A stretch of 64,000 nt of DNA, taken from positions 62,001 to 126,000 of the forward strand of contig CAYYKD010000001.1 in NCBI GenBank assembly GCA_964471825.1, written 5' to 3'. The notes beneath the pieces are model-generated. The model worked only from the letters and a program-made list of their open reading frames with translations, did not search any database and had not been told where the DNA came from. This document shows positions 37,711 to 46,791 of this stretch, piece by piece. How positions within the stretch are numbered: the first letter of the stretch is position 1; each line of letters starts with the position of its first letter. A program made the position numbers and the translations under genes. The DNA comes from CAYYKD01 sp964471825. GTDB taxonomy: Bacteria > Spirochaetota > GWE2-31-10 > CAYYKD01.

Positions 37711-39831
37711 CTACGCATTAACTGTTTTCTTTTCTTCTATAATTATCTGACCAAACATATTTACCTCACACTCAGCTATCAATTCTCTTGTGCTTAGCAC
37801 TGTTATATGTTTATCAACAAATTTTACCAATTCCCATACAGCCCTTCTAACAGGCGGTTGTGTAACAATAATTGGCGGATAACCCTGATTAAACATCTCA
37901 GATACTTTTTCCTTTACTGCCTTCTGAATCTTGTGGAGAATATCAGGACTCATACGCAATACCGGAAATCCATCTGAGTCATGCGATATGTTTTTATATA
38001 TCTCATTTTCGATCTTTGGTTCAAACCGCAATATATTTATCCTTTTCTGCTCGTCCATAAATCTATGTGAAATCATTCTCTTTAAGCTCATTCTTACCTG
38101 CTCAACAAGATCGGCCGTAGTAGAGTTTGGATTAATAGTTGAAAGTGTTTCAAGGACTGTAACCATATCTCTTATTGACACACCCTCTTTAAGGAGATTT
38201 TGAAGTATCTTATGAATCTGTGTTTTACTATAACCATCACTTTTTACAACATCATCAACAAGTCCCGGGAAATCCGCCCTAACATTATCTAAAACCTGAT
38301 TGAGTTCCTCCCGTCCCAGTATCTCATGTGCATTTGCCTTAATAATCTCCTGAATATGCGTCGAGATAATAGTCGGTGCATCAACTACTGTATACCCCAG
38401 TGTCTCTGCTCTCTCTCTTATACTTTCACTAATCCAAAGGGCCGGCATACCAAATGCAGGTTCTATTGTCTTTTCACCCTCAACAGATTCACTTCCTTCA
38501 CCCATTGCCAACAGACAACCTGTTTTTATCATCCCCTTACCCATCTCCTGACCTCTAAACTGAAAATCATACTGTCCGGGCAGAAGTCTCATATTATCCT
38601 GAATCCTTATAGGCGGAACAATTATTCCAAGATCCTTAGCTAGCGTTCTTCTTATATTTGTTACGCTATTGAGAAGTTCTGCACCTTTCGTTTTATCTAC
38701 CAACGGGATCAACTCATAGCCAATATACAATGATAGCGGATCGACCTTTAATAGTGCAGATACATTTTCAGGTCCCTTTGCTTCCTCTTTTTTATCCTTA
38801 ACCTTTGAGCCCTCAGTTTTCTCTTTTGTCTCGGCCTTTCGTATCACATAACCAAGACTAATCATCGCAATACCCATAAGTATAAGTGCTATCTTTGGAA
38901 AACCCGGCAATACAGCCATTAGTATCAAAACTGCACCTGATATAAAGAATATATTGTACTGTGACTTAATCTGTTTCCAGATAGTCTCCCCCATCGGATC
39001 TTTAACCGTTGATCGGGACACTATTAAACCGGTTGCAGTACTTATAAGAAGTGAGGGGATCTGACTGACAAGGCCATCACCAACTGTTAGTGTTATATAG
39101 CTTGTAAGTGCAAGATCAAAAGACTCCCCTCTTGTTAACATTCCTACTGCAAATCCTCCGATTATATTTACAACTGTGATAATTATACCAACTATAACAT
39201 CACCTTGAACAAACTTACTCGCTCCATCCATACTACCGTAGAATGAGGATTCTTCCTGGATCTCATTTCTTCGTCTGATAGCCTCATTTTCATCAATTAT
39301 GCCATTATTCTGATCATACTCAATCGCAAGAAACTTGTTTGGCATCGCATCAAGTGTAAACCGTGCAGCAACCTCAGAGATTCTCGTAGCACCTCGGGTG
39401 ATAACAATAACCTGTACAATAGTTAGTATAATAAAGATGATAACACCTACAATCAGTCCTGAGCCGTCAGTCGTACCAACAACGAACGAACCGAATGCCC
39501 TTACCATTTTCCCGTCAAACTGAGAACCCTGAGTTAAAATCAACCTTGTAGAACTGACATTGACCCCAAGTCTAAATAGCGTTGAAACAAGCAGGACAGT
39601 AGGAAATACCGAGAACTCAATCGACTTTCTAACATATGAGACTGTCAGGATAACAAGTAGCCCCATCAGAATACTTATGACCATAAAAAAATCTAGTAAG
39701 AATGTTGGTACCGGTATAATTAGCATTAAAACTATTACTATCAAAAATGAACTAAATATCATTGACGGCTGTCTAGCCATATCTTTTAGATAATCAAATA
39801 CCTTTCCTGTTGAACTTCTACTATCTGACAT
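37711..39831 (-). CDS. flhA: Flagellar export gate protein FlhA
   Basis: 706 residues: about eight membrane helices in the first 330, including the conserved cytoplasmic loop region with A-R-F-T-L-D-A-M-P-x-K (about 178-188), then the cytoplasmic domain that docks chaperone-substrate complexes. FlhA forms the nonameric ring of the type III export gate and conducts protons. The ATG is preceded by a run of seven G residues used as ribosome-binding site. It sits between flhB and flhF. Confidence 0.97.
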   Translation of the reverse strand: MSDSRSSTGKVFDYLKDMARQPSMIFSSFLIVIVLMLIIPVPTFLLDFFMVISILMGLLVILTVSYVRKSIEFSVFPTVLLVSTLFRLGVNVSSTRLILTQGSQFDGKMVRAFGSFVVGTTDGSGLIVGVIIFIILTIVQVIVITRGATRISEVAARFTLDAMPNKFLAIEYDQNNGIIDENEAIRRRNEIQEESSFYGSMDGASKFVQGDVIVGIIITVVNIIGGFAVGMLTRGESFDLALTSYITLTVGDGLVSQIPSLLISTATGLIVSRSTVKDPMGETIWKQIKSQYNIFFISGAVLILMAVLPGFPKIALILMGIAMISLGYVIRKAETKEKTEGSKVKDKKEEAKGPENVSALLKVDPLSLYIGYELIPLVDKTKGAELLNSVTNIRRTLAKDLGIIVPPIRIQDNMRLLPGQYDFQFRGQEMGKGMIKTGCLLAMGEGSESVEGEKTIEPAFGMPALWISESIRERAETLGYTVVDAPTIISTHIQEIIKANAHEILGREELNQVLDNVRADFPGLVDDVVKSDGYSKTQIHKILQNLLKEGVSIRDMVTVLETLSTINPNSTTADLVEQVRMSLKRMISHRFMDEQKRINILRFEPKIENEIYKNISHDSDGFPVLRMSPDILHKIQKAVKEKVSEMFNQGYPPIIVTQPPVRRAVWELVKFVDKHITVLSTRELIAECEVNMFGQIIIEEKKTVNA

Positions 39832-39875
39832 AATATCCCCCCCATACCACTAAAACAACTAAATAAACTAAAATA

Positions 39876-41033
39876 CTAGACCGGTTCCATTCTTTTTTCA
39901 CCAAACTCGTATGCAAGTTTTAAGGCTGTAACAATAAAACCCCAGTATTCTTTTGGTACAATCTCATTAATCTCGACAGATGCATATAGCTGTCTTGCAA
40001 GCATAACATTTTCATAGGTATATATGTTATTTGCTCTTGCCACTGCCTTTATTTTTTGAGCAAACTCATCTTCACCCTTTGCGATAACTCTCGGTGCTTC
40101 CTCAAAACTTCTATTATACCGTATCGCCACAGCATAGTGATCAGGATTTGTGATAACCACATCGGCATTTGGAACTTCCTTTAACATCTTCTGCTGACTC
40201 ATTATAGTCTGATATGCCTGTTTTATCTTAGCCTTAACCTGCGGATCTCCGTATAATTCTTTCTGTTCCTCTTTGATCTCTTCTTTTTTCATCTTTAGTG
40301 ACTCTTCAAAGTGCCACCTTACAAACATAAAGTCAACAAATGCAAATACAAAAAGTATTATCGACGCCTTCATAATCAATTCAAATGTTACCTTTGATAT
40401 AAGTATCAAGGCGTTGATCATACTTTCTTCAAACATCAATAGCTTAATATTTTCCATCTGACCGGTTATTGTTAAATAGGCCATCGCAAAAATAATCAAG
40501 ACTTTTATTATTGACTTGACCAGATTAAATGCTCCCTGAGGAGACAATATCTGATTTTTAACAAATTTTATCAAGTCGGGCAGAATTTTTTTAAAATCAG
40601 GTTTTAGTGCCTTAGTTGATATTTTAAATCCAATCTGACCATAGTTCGCAATGATTGCTATTACAAATATAGTGATGGCAACCGGTAAGAATATCTTTAA
40701 AAAAGGATAAATCATAAGGTTAAAAATCAGATCAGGTTCTGTCAATTCTAGTGTTGCAACATTCTCAAAGGTGTATCGCGTCATCAACACTATCTCTTCT
40801 AAAAAATACTTCGCAAGAAATGCAATTACAGAGATGCCTGCTATCGTTATAATACTGGCGGGTAGTTCCTTTGATAAGGCAACCCGCCCCTCTTCCCTTG
40901 CCTTCCTTTTTTTATGTTCTGTTGCCTTCTCGGTACGCCCCTCAGCTTCCGCCGAGGCAAATCTTTGCAGATTAAAGGCAAGGCTTGAGTGATTTAAATA
41001 TATTCTATCTAAAAACAACTCTAAACTATCCAT
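39876..41033 (-). CDS. flhB: Flagellar export switch protein FlhB
   Basis: 385 residues: four membrane helices (about 60-225) and a C-terminal cytoplasmic domain. FlhB switches export from hook to filament substrates after self-cleavage between Asn and Pro of an N-P-T-H motif. Here the motif reads T-N-P-D-H-Y-A-V-A-I-R-Y, with Asp replacing Thr; the Asn-Pro pair needed for cleavage is kept. The start ATG overlaps the fliR stop by 8 bases. The N-terminal A-E-G-R-T-E-K-A-T-x-x-K-x-x-K-A-R-E-E-G-x-V segment is standard. Confidence 0.96.
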   Translation of the reverse strand: MDSLELFLDRIYLNHSSLAFNLQRFASAEAEGRTEKATEHKKRKAREEGRVALSKELPASIITIAGISVIAFLAKYFLEEIVLMTRYTFENVATLELTEPDLIFNLMIYPFLKIFLPVAITIFVIAIIANYGQIGFKISTKALKPDFKKILPDLIKFVKNQILSPQGAFNLVKSIIKVLIIFAMAYLTITGQMENIKLLMFEESMINALILISKVTFELIMKASIILFVFAFVDFMFVRWHFEESLKMKKEEIKEEQKELYGDPQVKAKIKQAYQTIMSQQKMLKEVPNADVVITNPDHYAVAIRYNRSFEEAPRVIAKGEDEFAQKIKAVARANNIYTYENVMLARQLYASVEINEIVPKEYWGFIVTALKLAYEFGEKRMEPV

Positions 41034-41808
41034 TTGACACCGCCATCAATAGAAACCATAGATTTCTAAACATTTCAAAAAAATACTCTCCAAACAATAG
41101 GACCATCATAGGAAGGATGACCAATAGAAGCATAAAAGATGATGCTATAGAGATTGGAAACCCCACCATCAGCAGATTCATTTGAGGACTCGCCTTTCCC
41201 ATCAGTCCAAGAGCAACTGTAACAAGAAATAACGCTCCTATCATAGGCATAGCGATCCTCAGCCCCGTAACAAACATATTTGAAAATATCTCTATCAGAC
41301 CGTACTCAGATGTTAAAAACTGCCCATTCATAAAGTTTGCAATATTTACCAATTCAAATGAATGGTAGATTGCCTTAATTATATGCAGCGGCCCCATTGT
41401 AACAAGAAAAACTAATAGTGCCAAAAAATATAGATACTGCCCGATCAATGGGATACTTATCTGACTTAACGGATCATAGACCTCACTTGCACCAAACCCC
41501 ATCTGCACTGTAAAAAACTGACCGGCCAACTGAAATACTGAGAAAGCAACATCTATACAGAAACCTATTCCAATCCCGATTATTGCCTCACCAACAAGAA
41601 GCCCGCCATACTCATAAAAAGTCAGAGGGATCATCGGCAACAAATCATGAACAACCGGAAATATAATTATTGACAACAAAAATGCAAGTCCAAACCTTAC
41701 CTGAGGTATCAATGTTTCAGAAGAAAAGAATGTTGCAACAAATGACAGGGCAGTAATTCGTGCAAAGACAAGCATAAATTTCGCGAAATTTTCTACAAAA
41801 TATTCCAT
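41026..41808 (-). CDS. fliR: Flagellar export protein FliR
   Basis: 260 residues, six or so membrane helices, the normal size of FliR. Conserved pieces include R-x-x-A-L-S-F-V-A near residue 17, G-E-x-x-I-G-I-G-I-G-F near 73 and an L-G-L-M-G-K-A-S-P-Q-M-N segment near 203. With FliP and FliQ it builds the helical export channel at the centre of the basal body. It follows fliQ after a 78-base gap and overlaps flhB. Confidence 0.95.
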   Translation of the reverse strand: MEYFVENFAKFMLVFARITALSFVATFFSSETLIPQVRFGLAFLLSIIIFPVVHDLLPMIPLTFYEYGGLLVGEAIIGIGIGFCIDVAFSVFQLAGQFFTVQMGFGASEVYDPLSQISIPLIGQYLYFLALLVFLVTMGPLHIIKAIYHSFELVNIANFMNGQFLTSEYGLIEIFSNMFVTGLRIAMPMIGALFLVTVALGLMGKASPQMNLLMVGFPISIASSFMLLLVILPMMVLLFGEYFFEMFRNLWFLLMAVSNG

Positions 41809-41886
41809 AATTCTCTATCTTTCTCCCGGCTATTCTCTGCTGTGATACTTACACCCTCAATAAAGTTATCTAGTAATTAATTTCCA

Positions 41887-42165
41887 TCATGGAGAAGGAA
41901 CACCCATTAATGCAATCATATCAAATATTTCCACTGTGTAGTTAAGTAGCAGATCGCCAATCCATGGTCCAAAGATCACCAATGCGAGTATTATTGCAAC
42001 CATCTTAGGCACGAATGTAAGCGTCTGTTCCTGTATTGAAGTCGCTGCCTGTAGGATTGAGATTATCAAACCGACAACCATAGCAGTTCCCAGAACAGGC
42101 AGAGAGACCAAAAATGTTACCCAGATAGACGCTCTCGAGATTTCTCCGATAAACTCTGTATCCAT
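41887..42165 (-). CDS. fliQ: Flagellar export protein FliQ
   Basis: 92 residues with two membrane helices (about 14-37 and 54-77), as in all FliQ proteins. The segment I-S-I-L-Q-A-A-T-S-I-Q-E-Q-T-L-T-F-V-P-K (about 30-49) is the family signature of the inter-helix loop. Part of the FliPQR export channel. A GGAGGGGG ribosome site lies upstream and fliP ends 15 bases before. Confidence 0.96.
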   Translation of the reverse strand: MDTEFIGEISRASIWVTFLVSLPVLGTAMVVGLIISILQAATSIQEQTLTFVPKMVAIILALVIFGPWIGDLLLNYTVEIFDMIALMGVPSP

Positions 42166-42180
42166 ACAGCTCCCCCTCCG

Positions 42181-42972
42181 CTAGTTGAAACTTCTAAAGA
42201 TATTGTACGACAGAAGACTCCAGCCATCTACCAATATAAACAGAATCAACTTAAACGGCAGCGAGATCATTACGGGAGGCAACATCATCATACCCATCGC
42301 CATCAATATAGATGCAATTATCATATCCAAAACCATAAAGGGGATAAAAATTAACACTCCCATCTTAAAACCTACAGTCATTTCATTTATTACAAATGCA
42401 GGTATAAGAATATATGAAGGCACATCATCGTATGTTCCCGGTGGGGGAAGTTTACGCATATTCATAAAGAACCCGATATATTTTGGATCTGTCTGTTTAA
42501 ACATAAACTCTCTTAATGGAACCATAGACTTCTCAAAGAACACCTCAGTTGAGGTAATTCTCTGTTCAATCGGAACAGTCTGACTGTTAAAGAATGGAGT
42601 GAATGCCTCGTTATTCATCCTCTCAATTGTCGGCCACATAATAAAAAGTGTCATAAACATTGCAAGCCCAAATATAACCTGATTTGGCGGCATCTGCTGG
42701 AGTGATAATGCCCTCTTTACAAAATCGAGTACTATTGCTATCCGCAAAAATGAAGTAACAAGCAGAATAATAGACGGTGCTAGAGTCAGAATAGATAATA
42801 AAAAGAGAATCTGAAGTGATAATGATATTTCCTGAGGTGTCTGTGCCTCTTGTATATCAAGATTGATCTTCGGAATCGGAATTCTTGTTCTGTCGCTTGC
42901 CTGAGCATACAGATTTAACCCGATAGGCAATAATAGTATTAACACAGTTAATAATATCTTTATTTTTTTCAT
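42181..42972 (-). CDS. fliP: Flagellar export protein FliP
   Basis: 263 residues. An N-terminal signal sequence (about 1-22) is followed by four helices. The F-L-R-I-A-I-V-L-D-F-V-K-R-A-L-S-L-Q-Q-M-P-P-N-Q-V segment and the C-terminal M-G-M-M-M-L-P-P-V-M-I-S-L-P-F-K are diagnostic. FliP forms the core of the export channel. I choose the ATG at 42972, preceded by GGGGAGGGG, rather than the GTG at 42987. A 136-base gap separates it from fliO. Confidence 0.96.
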   Translation of the reverse strand: MKKIKILLTVLILLLPIGLNLYAQASDRTRIPIPKINLDIQEAQTPQEISLSLQILFLLSILTLAPSIILLVTSFLRIAIVLDFVKRALSLQQMPPNQVIFGLAMFMTLFIMWPTIERMNNEAFTPFFNSQTVPIEQRITSTEVFFEKSMVPLREFMFKQTDPKYIGFFMNMRKLPPPGTYDDVPSYILIPAFVINEMTVGFKMGVLIFIPFMVLDMIIASILMAMGMMMLPPVMISLPFKLILFILVDGWSLLSYNIFRSFN

Positions 42973-43108
42973 TATTCCCCTCCCCACAAAATAAGAACAT
43001 GAAAAATTCGTATTTAATTACAGGTAACTTTAATTTATTTTTAACACAATTGTCACATTTAATTTTCCTATTTCAATGTGAAATTCCTGCACGGACATCT
43101 CAATTGAT

Positions 43109-43765
43109 TTATTTATCATCGTCCTTTAACCTCGCAGCTCTCTTCTTTTGCTCCTCGTAGAAATTTATAGAGTCATTCTCGTAGTTAAACTCTTTCTCAG
43201 GTTCTTTCTTAGTAAAAAAATTCTTTAGAAATCGCGATGAAATATCAATAAAATCATCACCCTCCTCAGCCTTCCTTGTATTAGAGATAATTTCAAGCCT
43301 ATCAATCTCCTTAGGATCTGTTACCTCTGTTATGAGTGATATGTTATCATTAGTTACGCCAAGAACAAGATATTTGCCGGCTACAAATACCACCTGGAGG
43401 AATTTACCGTTTCCGATAGTCTGACTAAGCAACACATTTGATGGTTCACCTATCATTCCTCTCTTCTTTAGATACCTCTTTAAGATAAGCGACAACAGAT
43501 AGATTGTGAATACTACGGCAGATAACACCAGTATAAATCTGATATATGTAAACGCATTTAATCCATAACTTCTGTTCTGTTTGACTGCACTCTCTTGCGA
43601 TTGAGCTGTTGCTCCGCCCATATACGATTTTACTTCTTTAAAATACTTGTCTGTTGTTGTATCTGCATATAGATTAAGAATTGAAAATGAAAATAATAAT
43701 ATTATAAAAATAACGAGCTTCCTGATAACATCCCCCCCCGGATAATTAGCAACTCTACCCTTCAC
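43109..43765 (-). CDS. fliO: Flagellar biosynthesis protein FliO/FliZ
   Basis: A bitopic membrane protein of 205-218 residues: a signal peptide, a membrane helix (about 75-97 of the long form) and a small cytoplasmic domain containing L-G-V-T-N-D-N-I-S-L-I-T-E-V, a FliO hallmark. FliO helps assemble the FliP ring. The start is unclear. The only canonical in-frame start is the GTG at 43765, which lacks a ribosome site and would place 12 odd residues and a G8 tract before the signal peptide. A start at ATC (43726) would have the G8 tract as ribosome site five bases upstream and a perfect signal peptide. See findings. Confidence 0.85.
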   Translation of the reverse strand: MKGRVANYPGGDVIRKLVIFIILLFSFSILNLYADTTTDKYFKEVKSYMGGATAQSQESAVKQNRSYGLNAFTYIRFILVLSAVVFTIYLLSLILKRYLKKRGMIGEPSNVLLSQTIGNGKFLQVVFVAGKYLVLGVTNDNISLITEVTDPKEIDRLEIISNTRKAEEGDDFIDISSRFLKNFFTKKEPEKEFNYENDSINFYEEQKKRAARLKDDDK

Positions 43766-43819
43766 AAATGTGTCTGTAATTCAAATATAATACTTGCCTG
43801 TGCCTGCAGGCAATAAATA

Positions 43820-45091
43820 CTACAATTCCTGTATTCTATCCATAGGACTGATAATCTCGGTAACCCGGACTCCAAAGTTTTCATCGATAACAACTACTTC
43901 ACCACGAGCTATCAACTTTCCATTAACCAATATATCTACAGGTTCCCCTGCCAGTTTATCCAACTCAAGAACTGTTCCTTCACCCATACCAAGTATGTAT
44001 TTTACAGATTTCCTTGTTCTACCCAACTCAACAGTCAACTCCATTGAAACATCCATCAAGAGATTGATGTTGCTGGGCTGATTGTCATTCATATTATCTG
44101 CAAACGGCTGAAACTGAATATTTTGAACTTGTGCATTAGGCGGCACAAAACCTCCGCCCATTTGCATTCCCATATTTTGCTGACCACCCATCATTCCCAT
44201 GTTAGGCATCCCCATATTCTGCTGACCACCCATCATACCCATGTTAGACATCCCCATATTAGGCTGTCCGCCCATCATACCCATGTTAGGCATCCCCATA
44301 TTAGGCTGTCCACCCATCATACCCATGTTAGACATCCCCATATTAGGCTGTCCACCCATCATACCCATGTTAGGCATCCCCATATTAGGCTGACCACCCG
44401 ATGGCTGGTTTACTTGTGGTACTATCTGAGAGACAAGCTCTTTAACTGAGCTTAGATCATATAGTTCTACCAGTGTAGATTTTGGATAACCTTCCACCGT
44501 AAAATCATAGACAATCTTAACTATATCTGTACTTCCAAATGAAATGGCATCCTTAGATTTCTTAGAGAACTCAGGAGGGCTTGTTCGCAGTTCTTTCTTT
44601 GCTATTGTACCCATCGTTGTACAGGCGTTTCCAACAAGAACATTCATCGCCTCACCGATTGCACTTAAAGAGGCCTCAGTGATCTCACCTCCATCCTGCC
44701 CCATCATTAGCCCTGCAATAACAGATGATGAATCCATCTGAAGAATATATGAATGGGCTCCCGATATACCCGAGTCAAAATCCATCTGTACTTCTACTAT
44801 CTCTCCCGGCAACTGACTTTTTACGCCAACCAGATTTGTTACTTCAATTCTAGGGTTGGTAATAGTCACCCCTGTGTTAATCATCGCCTCAAGAGCCTTG
44901 CCCTGCTTCTCAGAGGACTGATTTAGTAGGTCCTGAAATGCATTTAATTCCCCCTGTGTAAGCCCCGCTGAACTGCCCATCCCACCTGATGCACCGCCAA
45001 ACATATCACCGCCACCATCTGATGGGGAAAAATCATCTGAACCCTGTAACAATGCATCTATTTCATCCTGTGATAATGAACCATCACTCAT
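43820..45091 (-). CDS. fliY: Flagellar motor switch protein FliY (CheC-FliN fusion)
   Basis: 423 residues. The N-terminal L-S-Q-D-E-I-D-A-L-L-Q-G is the CheY-P-binding peptide. A CheC-like phosphatase domain follows, with S-A-I-G-E-A-M-N and a Pro about 22 residues later, the S-x3-E-x2-N-x22-P active-site signature. Next is a Met/Gly/Asn/Pro repeat linker (five full copies plus a partial one of 14 residues), and a C-terminal FliN/SpoA domain (M-D-V-S-M-E-L-T-V-E-L-G-R-T). The protein sits in the C-ring and may dephosphorylate CheY. The ATG at 45091, six bases after GGGGAGG, is preferred over the one at 45106; it overlaps fliM by 8 bases. Confidence 0.94.
   Translation of the reverse strand: MSDGSLSQDEIDALLQGSDDFSPSDGGGDMFGGASGGMGSSAGLTQGELNAFQDLLNQSSEKQGKALEAMINTGVTITNPRIEVTNLVGVKSQLPGEIVEVQMDFDSGISGAHSYILQMDSSSVIAGLMMGQDGGEITEASLSAIGEAMNVLVGNACTTMGTIAKKELRTSPPEFSKKSKDAISFGSTDIVKIVYDFTVEGYPKSTLVELYDLSSVKELVSQIVPQVNQPSGGQPNMGMPNMGMMGGQPNMGMSNMGMMGGQPNMGMPNMGMMGGQPNMGMSNMGMMGGQQNMGMPNMGMMGGQQNMGMQMGGGFVPPNAQVQNIQFQPFADNMNDNQPSNINLLMDVSMELTVELGRTRKSVKYILGMGEGTVLELDKLAGEPVDILVNGKLIARGEVVVIDENFGVRVTEIISPMDRIQEL
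44165..44398 (-). repeat. 42-bp in-frame tandem repeat inside fliY
   Basis: Five full copies and one partial copy of a 42-base unit encoding Q-P-N-M-G-M-P-N-M-G-M-M-G-G. Copies alternate Pro and Ser at one position (P,S,P,S,P), showing that an 84-base double unit was duplicated. The array links the CheC-like and FliN domains. Confidence 0.9.
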
Positions 45092-46115
45092 TATTTGCCT
45101 CCCCATCTAACTCTTCAATATCTTTAATCTCTTGACCTCTTATAACCTTTACAACCTGTACAGCCATCCTGGCGCCGCTCAATCCCGGGCGGCACTCAAA
45201 CTTATGTTGATTTCCAACCTTTACGATGAAATTATCTGTAAGCTTGACATTATCAAGTTTAACAAGATCACCCATCTTTAGAGCAAGAACATCTTTTATC
45301 TTAACATCTATTTTACCAATCTCTACTATGACATCTACATTAACTGTCTTTAACCTATCCTTAATTATGGCAAGATTCTCAGTTGTCGCACCTTTTCGGA
45401 CGCTCGAATACCAGTACTGACCCGACAACTTTGAGATAACAGGTTCAATCGTAATATATGGTATACAAAAATTGGTCATCCCTTCAACTTCGCCTATCTT
45501 AGTCTCAAGTGTAACCAATACGACCATGTCTGATGGAGGTACTATCTGTGCAAACTGCGGATTTACTTCTATCCGTCCAAGCCTTGGTCTGAGATCAATA
45601 ACATTTGCCCATGCTTCCCGAAGATTTCCAAGAATACGAACTATTACACCCTCAATAACGGCCTGTTCAATCTCTGTCAACTCGCGTGTGATCTTTGATG
45701 AACCTTCGCCCTTTCCACCGAAAAGTTTATCAATAATAGCAAATGTAATGGATGGATCAATCTCGAGAACTGCATTACCCTTTAACGGCTCCATATCTAT
45801 TACGGCAAGTGTTGTAGGATTAGGAATAGACCGGATAAACTCTTCATAAGTCAACTGGTCAACCGAGGCAACATGCACATGAGCCATAGCTCTTAGCTGT
45901 GCCGAAAGCCCTGTTGTAGTCAAACGGGCAAATGTTTCGTGAATCATAGAAATAGTTCTAATCTGATCCTTAGAAAACTTATCAGGTCTCTTAAAATCAT
46001 ATATCTTGATTTTACGAGAATCCTGCTTTTCGTTCATTTCCTCGGCATCAACTTCACCGGTAGAGATTGCTGTTAATAACTGGTCTATCTCCTCCTGGGA
46101 GAGTACTTCCGTCAC
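45084..46115 (-). CDS. fliM: Flagellar motor switch protein FliM
   Basis: 343 residues. The N terminus M-T-E-V-L-S-Q-E-E-I-D-Q-L-L is the CheY-P-binding segment. The middle domain (about 45-230) contains the G-G-x-G conserved region (L-F-G-G-K-G-E-G), and the C-terminal SpoA domain binds FliN/FliY. FliM forms the C-ring and sets rotation direction. The stop overlaps the fliY start. A 19-bp tandem duplication lies between this gene and fliL. Confidence 0.97.
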   Translation of the reverse strand: MTEVLSQEEIDQLLTAISTGEVDAEEMNEKQDSRKIKIYDFKRPDKFSKDQIRTISMIHETFARLTTTGLSAQLRAMAHVHVASVDQLTYEEFIRSIPNPTTLAVIDMEPLKGNAVLEIDPSITFAIIDKLFGGKGEGSSKITRELTEIEQAVIEGVIVRILGNLREAWANVIDLRPRLGRIEVNPQFAQIVPPSDMVVLVTLETKIGEVEGMTNFCIPYITIEPVISKLSGQYWYSSVRKGATTENLAIIKDRLKTVNVDVIVEIGKIDVKIKDVLALKMGDLVKLDNVKLTDNFIVKVGNQHKFECRPGLSGARMAVQVVKVIRGQEIKDIEELDGEANNE

Positions 46116-46123
46116 AATTTGCC

Positions 46124-46161
46124 TCGCTTATTTGCATCTACATCGCTTATTTGCTTCTACA
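46124..46161. repeat. 19-bp tandem duplication at the fliL stop
   Basis: TCGCTTATTTGCATCTACA (46124-46142) is followed directly by a copy with one change (46143-46161). The fliL TAG lies in the second copy. It is one of several short duplications at gene ends in this window. Confidence 0.8.
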
Positions 46162-46708
46162 TTAATGTGTATTCCTGGAAGAATAACTTATCTACCTTAC
46201 CATCATTTATAATTCTATTAATCTGTTTTAAAATATCCCGTTCCAACTTATCAAGACTCGCACCTTCCTGATCCACAAAATCCTCTGACTTAAGCCTGGA
46301 AAGGTGTCTGATAATGATATCCCTAAGCTCCGGTTTGATCTGACTCAACTCGGTTTGAAGTTTCTTATCACCGGTTTTATAGCCGAGCATTACTTTTAAC
46401 TGTATCATCCTTCCATCAAGAAGCTGCTGTCTGAAGGTCGCATCAAGGTCCATATAATCAAGATGTGTTACAGCCTGTCTCTTGATCCCATCAACCTCTG
46501 TTAATGTCGGGCCGCTTGGTTTAACTGACTTGATAACAATCATTGATACTACAATAGAGATTATAAGCATTGCGATAAGAGATGCAGCTATAGAAAGAAT
46601 CTTTACAACAAGAGGGCTTAATCCACCGCCCTTTTTGGGGGTGCCGCTTGCAGCTTCTTCTTGACCGCCGATATCACCTTCTATATCATCTTTTTCCTCA
46701 TCTGACAT
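46157..46708 (-). CDS. fliL: Flagellar basal-body-associated protein FliL
   Basis: 183 residues: an acidic cytoplasmic N terminus, a single membrane helix (about 31-55) and a periplasmic domain with the SPFH-like FliL fold, including I-I-R-H-L-S-R-L-K-S-E-D-F and the C-terminal I-N-R-I-I-N-D-G-K-V-D-K-L-F-F-Q-E-Y-T-L-M typical of FliL. FliL rings surround and stabilise the stator units; in Borrelia it affects periplasmic flagellar orientation. It has GGAGGGG before its ATG and a good sigma70 promoter in the gap after motB. Confidence 0.93.
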   Translation of the reverse strand: MSDEEKDDIEGDIGGQEEAASGTPKKGGGLSPLVVKILSIAASLIAMLIISIVVSMIVIKSVKPSGPTLTEVDGIKRQAVTHLDYMDLDATFRQQLLDGRMIQLKVMLGYKTGDKKLQTELSQIKPELRDIIIRHLSRLKSEDFVDQEGASLDKLERDILKQINRIINDGKVDKLFFQEYTLM

Positions 46709-46726
46709 AACCCCTCCAAAACAGTA

Positions 46727-46755
46727 ATATTATTTAATTTTTTAAAAAATGTCAA
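46727..46755 (-). promoter_or_regulatory. Sigma70 promoter in front of fliL
   Basis: On the minus strand TTGACA (46755-46750), 17 bases, TAATAT (46732-46727), 19 bases before the fliL ATG at 46708. The spacer contains TTTTTTAAAAAA. It would allow fliL and later genes to be transcribed separately from motAB. Confidence 0.55.
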
Positions 46756-46791
46756 TAAAAAATCGATTTTCTACTGAATTCAACAGATTTA

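Noticed and set aside
42185..42583. Open frame of 132 codons on the plus strand
   Set aside because: It is antisense to fliP, whose protein is fully conserved.
44123..44449. Regularly spaced repeats on the plus strand that could suggest a CRISPR array or a His-rich gene
   Set aside because: The repeats are contiguous 42-base in-frame units of fliY on the minus strand, with no unique spacers; the plus-strand frame is a by-product.
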